Under the pieces are notes generated by a model, which worked only from the letters and a program-made list of their open reading frames with translations, did not search any database and was not told where the DNA came from. Shown here piece by piece: positions 58,832-64,000 of a stretch of DNA of 64,000 bases (position 1 is its first letter; each line of letters starts with the position of its first letter). The position numbers were made by a program, and so were the translations under genes. The DNA is from Seriola aureovittata (Eukaryota > Chordata > Actinopteri > Carangiformes > Carangidae). The stretch spans positions 3,186,560 through 3,250,559 of the forward strand of contig NC_079375.1 of assembly GCF_021018895.1 (NCBI RefSeq), given 5' to 3'.

Positions 58832-59338
58832 CTAAAGCTCCATATTTTCTTCTTCTCCTGTGTTTTATTTGAAGTGTTGATCCATAAGAAGATATATTTG
58901 TGGTTTTAAGGACCAAAAACCATCTCAGTGTAGTTTTACATCTCCTCTCTCAGGCTTCTCTCTGGAGCTCTAGTAACAACAGGTCGGTGAGTCAATCAGA
59001 AGAGAGGAGGCTCTGAGCCTCTCTTCTGATTGGTTGCCTGTTTTTTGAGTGATCCAATAAAAATATAGCAGATTTCAAGTAAACACTCAGAGAAACCAAA
59101 TCCCCGCAGGAATAGGTTGGTGGGTCCAGGTGGGCGGGGCTTGGGGCATCAGGCGTGGCTGAGAGCGGTGACTGCTTTGTTGTGACATCACAAAGTTCCA
59201 GAAGTCCTGACGGCTGGTTTTAAGGCTCAGTGTCTGAATACAGGCTGTGTGCATTTCTCTGTGGACTGAGGCTTTGATACTTTCACAGTATTAATATAGA
59301 ACCTAGACCTGATCTATAATCAAACAACACATGGACAT
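58832..59338 (-). mobile_element. TTAA-ended miniature element, copy E (inverted, far end truncated)
   Basis: Reverse orientation relative to copy A. It begins AAAGCTCCATATTTTC and follows copy C and the complement of copy A to ATAATCAAACAACACATGGA, where the last about 30 bp of the element are missing. It retains internal sequence lost from copy C, including a perfect 14-bp-arm hairpin at 58994-59031. Confidence 0.78.
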
Positions 59339-62300
59339 GGTCGTGAGATGATTAATTAGGTAGGAAAGAAGATAAAACTAACTCCTGCAACATGGCTCTG
59401 TATGCCTTTTTGCGTAATTTTAGTTAATTTTCTTTGAACTTCAAACAATTACTTCAAATAAACCATCTGAGAAGTTTCCAGAGTGACAGGTTGTAAAGTG
59501 TCACAAAAAAGTTGGAAACAGGTTTCAAACAAACAGTTTGTTGTACCTATGTAGTGGAGTAAACACTAAAATATTTCCCTGTGGAATGTATAGTAGAGGA
59601 ACAAAGTTGCATAAAATAAAAAGTACAGTACTTCAGTAAATGTTCTTTCTACCATAGGTTTTGAATACAGAACCGTCACTTGTACCGCAGTGATATTATT
59701 ATCTTCAATGTTACTATCATCACTGTCATGGCGCTGGTAAACTCTTCCTGACCAGTTGTCCAAGCAGGGTATAAAACAAACACTGAGGATCTGTTTCCAG
59801 TACAGTTTGTCCTCGCTCTGCTTCTGCAACACACGTCCTGCTGATGATAAACAGTCCAGGCCTTCAACCATTTCTGTTTTACGGGGGGACTTTGAATCTG
59901 AATCTGAGCAAGTGCTTCCCTACAGGGAGCGTAACATCATTTCAGATTCCTTTTTAGTGAAGCAATGAACATTCCCACATGTTGGTGTGAGGGACGTTCA
60001 CAGACTGTGCAAGCCAAACTAAAAAAAATAAAAAATACACCAACTCCCCTCAGCCTGGAGTCTACCTCATATCTCTGATCAGAGCCGCTGGAAACAAAAA
60101 CAACACAACAAAATGTGACACTTTGAAGGACTGCTGTTATTTTAGTTCATTCACTGGCAATCATGAATAATACATCACAACCAACCACTTGTCAACATGC
60201 TTTAGTGTTTTAGATATTTGTTTTTACAGGATGTTTGGCTGTGTGTTACATATAATACCAAGCAGCTAAATTATTTGTTTCCTATAATTTCACTATGAAA
60301 TGTTATCAACAAGCAGGGCTGGACAACTACCTCAGGTAGCCAGACCCTCAGGAGCCCCAAAGGCTCGAAGTTCACTGTGTTAATTAGTTATTGATAATTT
60401 GATCAGCTGCAAGTTCCAAGTGGTATTAATGTTGGTGTCGCTGTCGCAAAGAAGAATAAAGTAAATTTCACCAACGCTCACATAAGAAAAGGTCACCGCC
60501 AGGAAATGGTGTTCTTTGTTTAGATCATCAAACACACAATGAATTGTTTGTTTCTGGCTGCTAGCGGAATTGTTAGCGAGGTGGCTACTGCTATCGGCCT
60601 GGCTACTGATCTAGTAGAAATGCAAGTGAATGTTGGTATTGAAACCTCTTAAGTCTCTGAGCTCTCTCCAAACTTAGGGACTGCTGTTATAGCTGCATTG
60701 GTGTGCCAGAGGACAGTAAAAAAAAAAAAAAAAAGTGCTGAATTTCTGTCCTAGATCAACCATGGTTCTCTCCATCAGGTAAATGCCCATCCAAGGTTAG
60801 CTCTTGTTTTACCTTGGTTGCTATCACTCTTTGTATTTGCCTTTACTACCCGGGGAAAGGTACCAATAATTACCAGGGAAAACAATATCCTCTTTCTGTT
60901 TTGCTTGCGCAGTTGCAGGCACACTTTCTTGGTGTTGTAAATCAGGCCTTTATTTTTCCATGAAATTTCATTCCTGGTGTGAAGAATTGCATAATGAGAG
61001 CGAGGAGTATATGGAACCAATCTAAAGGCCAGTGGTGTCATTATTCCTTAGCTATTACACTGTATAATCAACATTTACTTCATAATAAAACAAAAGAGTT
61101 GCCTATTGTCCGTTTAAGGTGGCTTTTTTTTAATCCCTGCAACCATATCTTGCAGAAATTACATTTATACACAACCAATTTGCAACAGAAAATACATTTG
61201 AAGGAACCTGGATGATTGTTTTTTTTAGCAAAATAATAAGGATGTTTTGTTAATCACTACATCTGCTAAGTCACAAAATGTTGACACTGAATGTATCTGC
61301 AAAGTGTTTCTAGGCAGCAATTACCCCACGTGCAAAAGCAACATTTCAAGGCAAATGATTTTGTTGTTTTGTGAAGGACTCTGTCTCGAAATCCAGTCTG
61401 CTGTTTTAATTTCAGTTTATATTATGCTGAAAAACTGCATATTCCTGGATACATCTGTGTTTAATCAAATAGTTTCTGCAACTGTGACAAATCTGAAATG
61501 ACATTTATATATTACCATTAAGTGCTACATTCTTCCACCTCATTTCAGCTAAGTGTTAATAAAAGACAACACAGATTTATAACCAAGGCCATTATCTTTC
61601 TCTAACCCTGTAACTAAGTGCTACAAGTTGTCTAAACACAACCATAAAAAATGTTAATCATGCTTCAGCTGCTATGAGTAGACACTGTAGCGAAAACAAA
61701 TAAAATACAGTACGTTGTCATTAAACATTTTCCAGCTTTATGTTCAGTATGCGTCTCAGCAGATATGTTCATAAAGAATGTTTCCACCTTATCTTTCCCT
61801 CAAAACATATTTTCTGTTGCACATCAGTTGCATATGAACAAAGAATTTCTAGGGGATAAGGTTGGTCTCTGAGGCTCATGTGTGGCCTGTTGTGTGCACT
61901 GTACCTGATAGGTACCTAAAGGGGAGCTGTGTCGATTTTACACATCAAAGTCTGTTTACAGGTCCTGGAGCATCACTATATATGTTATTATAGGGGCCTG
62001 GTGCCAGGTTTGGACAAGGAAGAAGAATGTGTGGAATAAAAAAGACGATATTTCTGGTTCTGCTGCACTGATCTCAATACTTTTTTTTCAACTGTCCATT
62101 GTGAGTCTGACAGTGTTACAGAGGTGCAATGCTAAATGTCTAGAATACTCTTTAAAGGGCATCAGGATAAATATACAATACAATCAGAGTGGGAGCAACC
62201 AAGAGGTCAACAGAGGCCCACAGCTCCACTTTGCCCCGTGATCCTCCAGCACATTAATCTAAGGCCTGTAAACTAGAAGAGGATGTATTGTTTTTTTTAT

Positions 62301-62739
62301 CGTTGTCATTGTATCAACATTTTACATAACAAGGTAAACCTCTTTAAGTACGTTCCAATTCAAGCTCTATTGATGATGATGATGATGATGATAACAGAAA
62401 AAGATAAAAGTCTTAACAGTTGATTTAAATGACTGTAAATGGGGGAAAAAAAGATCAAATCAGAATAAAATCCCTTGGTGAAACATATCAGATAGACAGA
62501 TACAGTAAATTAATTGTACACTGAATAAATGGGCACACAGAGAGCAAGAGAGAAAAAAAATTTAAATCAGAAATTAAGAAAAGGCAGCATAATAGATGTA
62601 CAGGACAGAGTGATGATAAAATAATATTGCTTAAGAAGAAGTGATGAATACAGAATACTGATGTTGATGATGAGTCAGTGACTGTGCCTACCTTGTAAGT
62701 CTATTGATGAGTTGTTGCCCTGTCTGCTGCACATCCACT
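59339..62739. other. intergenic upstream of ranbp9
   Basis: No gene was recognised. It holds an A-run (about 60719-60734), a GAATCTGAATCTGA fragment at about 59890 and a (GAT)n stretch at about 62372-62391. No ORF shows a known domain. Confidence 0.45.
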
Positions 62740-63254
62740 GCTCATTCTGTGTATATACTTCACATTCCCATAGGAAGTGAGTGGAGCCGTTGTCAGCCAA
62801 TCAGATTCGCGTATAACGCTCCGACAACAAACAAAAGATCGAGGCTAGCCGAGCTCCTCAGACTTAGTCGATCCGTCTAGCCTAACGTTAGTTCCTACTT
62901 TGCTCCCAGCAACGACTCGCTCCTCTGTCTTCTACCCACTTTCTTCAGATCCTGTGCGGCAGACCATCTTCTTCTAGTGGCGTTGTGTGAGCTAATGTCA
63001 ACCTGAGCCATTCCAGCGATCGCTTTGCCTGTGCTGGCCAAGCCGAACGCGTTAGCTAGGTTAGCTACTCGGCTAACCAGCTCTGGCTGCCTCTACGAAC
63101 AGCGAAGCCAGTTAGCTCAGCCTGCTAGCTAGCTAGCTTTGCTAAACCCCCCACCACCACCACCTCCTCCTCCTTAACAAACTTGACACTGACTGACACA
63201 AGTGGCTCTGGCTTGTTGCTGACAAGCCATTTCACTAATACTCGTGTCGTAGCC
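62740..63254 (+). promoter_or_regulatory. ranbp9 promoter and 5'UTR region
   Basis: Base composition becomes more GC- and CpG-rich here. A CCAAT box (AGCCAATCAG, 62795-62804) lies about 460 bp upstream of the ATG, with no obvious TATA box at a fixed distance. The 5'UTR contains several GTTAGCTAGC-type repeats (about 63050-63140) and a CCACCACCACCACCTCC run at about 63150-63168. The transcription start is not determined. Confidence 0.55.
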
Positions 63255-63471
63255 ATGTCTGGACAGTCGTCCGGCTGTGGGTTTCTCATGTCGGTTGTTG
63301 TCCACGGAGACGCAGCTCTGAACGAGCAGGAAAAGGAGCTCAACCAGCGACTCCGACGGCTCTATCCAGCCGTTAATGAAAACGAGACTCCGCTTCCTCG
63401 GTCCTGGAGCCCGAAGGACAAGTTTAGCTACATCGGGCTCTCTCAGAACAATCTCCGCGTACACTATAAAG
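63255..63471 (+). CDS. ranbp9: RANBP9 (RanBPM), exon 1 only, gene runs off the window
   Basis: ATG at 63255 (context GTAGCCATGT) opens 72 codons plus one base before a GT donor at 63472. The peptide begins [10 protein letters not shown] and contains [20 protein letters not shown] and [20 protein letters not shown]. This identifies RANBP9 rather than RANBP10, which has KYNYIGLSQGN. The long proline/glutamine-rich N-terminus of mammalian RANBP9 is missing, as expected for a fish form. The exon ends at the start of the SPRY domain; LisH, CTLH and CRA domains would lie downstream. RANBP9 is a scaffold of the CTLH/GID ubiquitin ligase complex. The frame is open upstream, but without an ATG. Confidence 0.95.
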
Positions 63472-64000
63472 GTATGACACAAAGACGTATGCTCATTTTA
63501 GCACTTTTATTACCCAAGGCTAACGCCTAGGTTGCTAACGTTAGCTTAGCTTGACGGTTAACGGATCAAAGCCAGCTGCCGTTGTGGCTAAAAACAAAGT
63601 GGGCTAGGCTAGCAGCTTCATCAACAACAAGGCAGAGGACATCTTGCAACCCGACCAGCTGGCGAGGTGTATCCACAGCCAAAACTGACCTACTAGCTCG
63701 TTAGCTTTCCCGTCTATAGCTCTATGAACTGTCACCATGAATACTTTCAAGGCGGACCATCTGTCATGCTGTCTTTTGAAATGTAACAATTTACATGTAA
63801 TCATTGTCAAACAAAGTACTATCTAAAATAATGTATCTGCTGGTTAGGCTCGTTATGAGGCATATAATCATTCCGTTTAGCGTTAGCCAAAATGGATAGG
63901 ACTAGAGAGCCTCTTGGTAGGCTAATGTAGCATTATTAGGTGATTAAATGACAGGAAATACACAGTGTCAAATATCATGATTAGCTTAAGTTACTTTGAA
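63472..64000 (+). other. start of ranbp9 intron 1
   Basis: Begins GTATGACACA, a proper donor. No second exon is reached by 64000. Short GCTAACGTTAGCTTAGC-like runs are present. Confidence 0.8.

Noticed and set aside
63183..63254. Upstream extension of the ranbp9 reading frame
   Set aside because: The codon at 63183 is TTG, and the ATG at 63255 gives the MSGQ start typical of RANBP9.
63255..63471. RANBP10 as identity of the last gene
   Set aside because: The peptide reads [11 protein letters not shown] and starts MSGQ, both RANBP9 features, and the neighbour rnf182 supports the RANBP9 locus.

Overview
The window looks like nuclear DNA of a ray-finned fish, most likely a spiny-rayed (percomorph) teleost. 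It is AT-rich and intron-rich, with long dinucleotide microsatellites. It carries teleost-type Tc1/mariner, tRNA-SINE and small non-autonomous DNA elements and an intronless TRIM16-like/finTRIM-type gene cluster. Species cannot be named from the sequence alone.

Layout. Positions 1-6.3 kb hold no recognisable gene, only a decayed Tc1-like transposon (about 1.39-2.13 kb). znf622 (60S ribosome maturation) lies on the minus strand, coding from 12388 down to 6369 in six coding exons, with a leader exon near 13.75-13.86 kb. From 15.0 to 25.9 kb there is a minus-strand tandem array of single-exon TRIM genes: two intact copies (15039-16715 and 22788-24485), one copy broken by a 1-nt deletion (18154-19853) and one 5' fragment (about 25638-25900). 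An ISRE-like motif sits 25-29 bp upstream of each ATG. retreg1/fam134b, an ER-phagy receptor, follows on the minus strand in nine coding exons from 50381 to 30459, including a 31-nt microexon. About 4.3 kb of microsatellite-rich DNA separates it from the divergent single-coding-exon gene rnf182 (54679-55542, plus strand). The window ends in ranbp9, of which only exon 1 (63255-63471, plus strand) and the start of intron 1 are present.

The genes do not form a pathway. znf622 and retreg1 are neighbours in human (5p15.1), as are RNF182 and RANBP9 (6p23). Their union in about 57 kb here suggests that a linkage joint falls between retreg1 and rnf182, while the TRIM array is a lineage-specific insertion between znf622 and retreg1. 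rnf182, the TRIMs and ranbp9 all have ubiquitin-ligase connections, but this is probably coincidental.

The non-genic part is rich in repeats. The clearest are a five-copy family of TTAA-ended miniature elements (29.7, 31.7, 46.3, 53.0 and 58.8 kb), a SINE with a perfect 16-bp target-site duplication, a 26-bp CCAAT-containing minisatellite, and two long alternating purine-pyrimidine tracts upstream of rnf182. I found no evidence for an entirely new system. The most promising item is the TRIM array, with its near-identical coiled coils, divergent SPRY domains and shared ISRE-like promoter motif.
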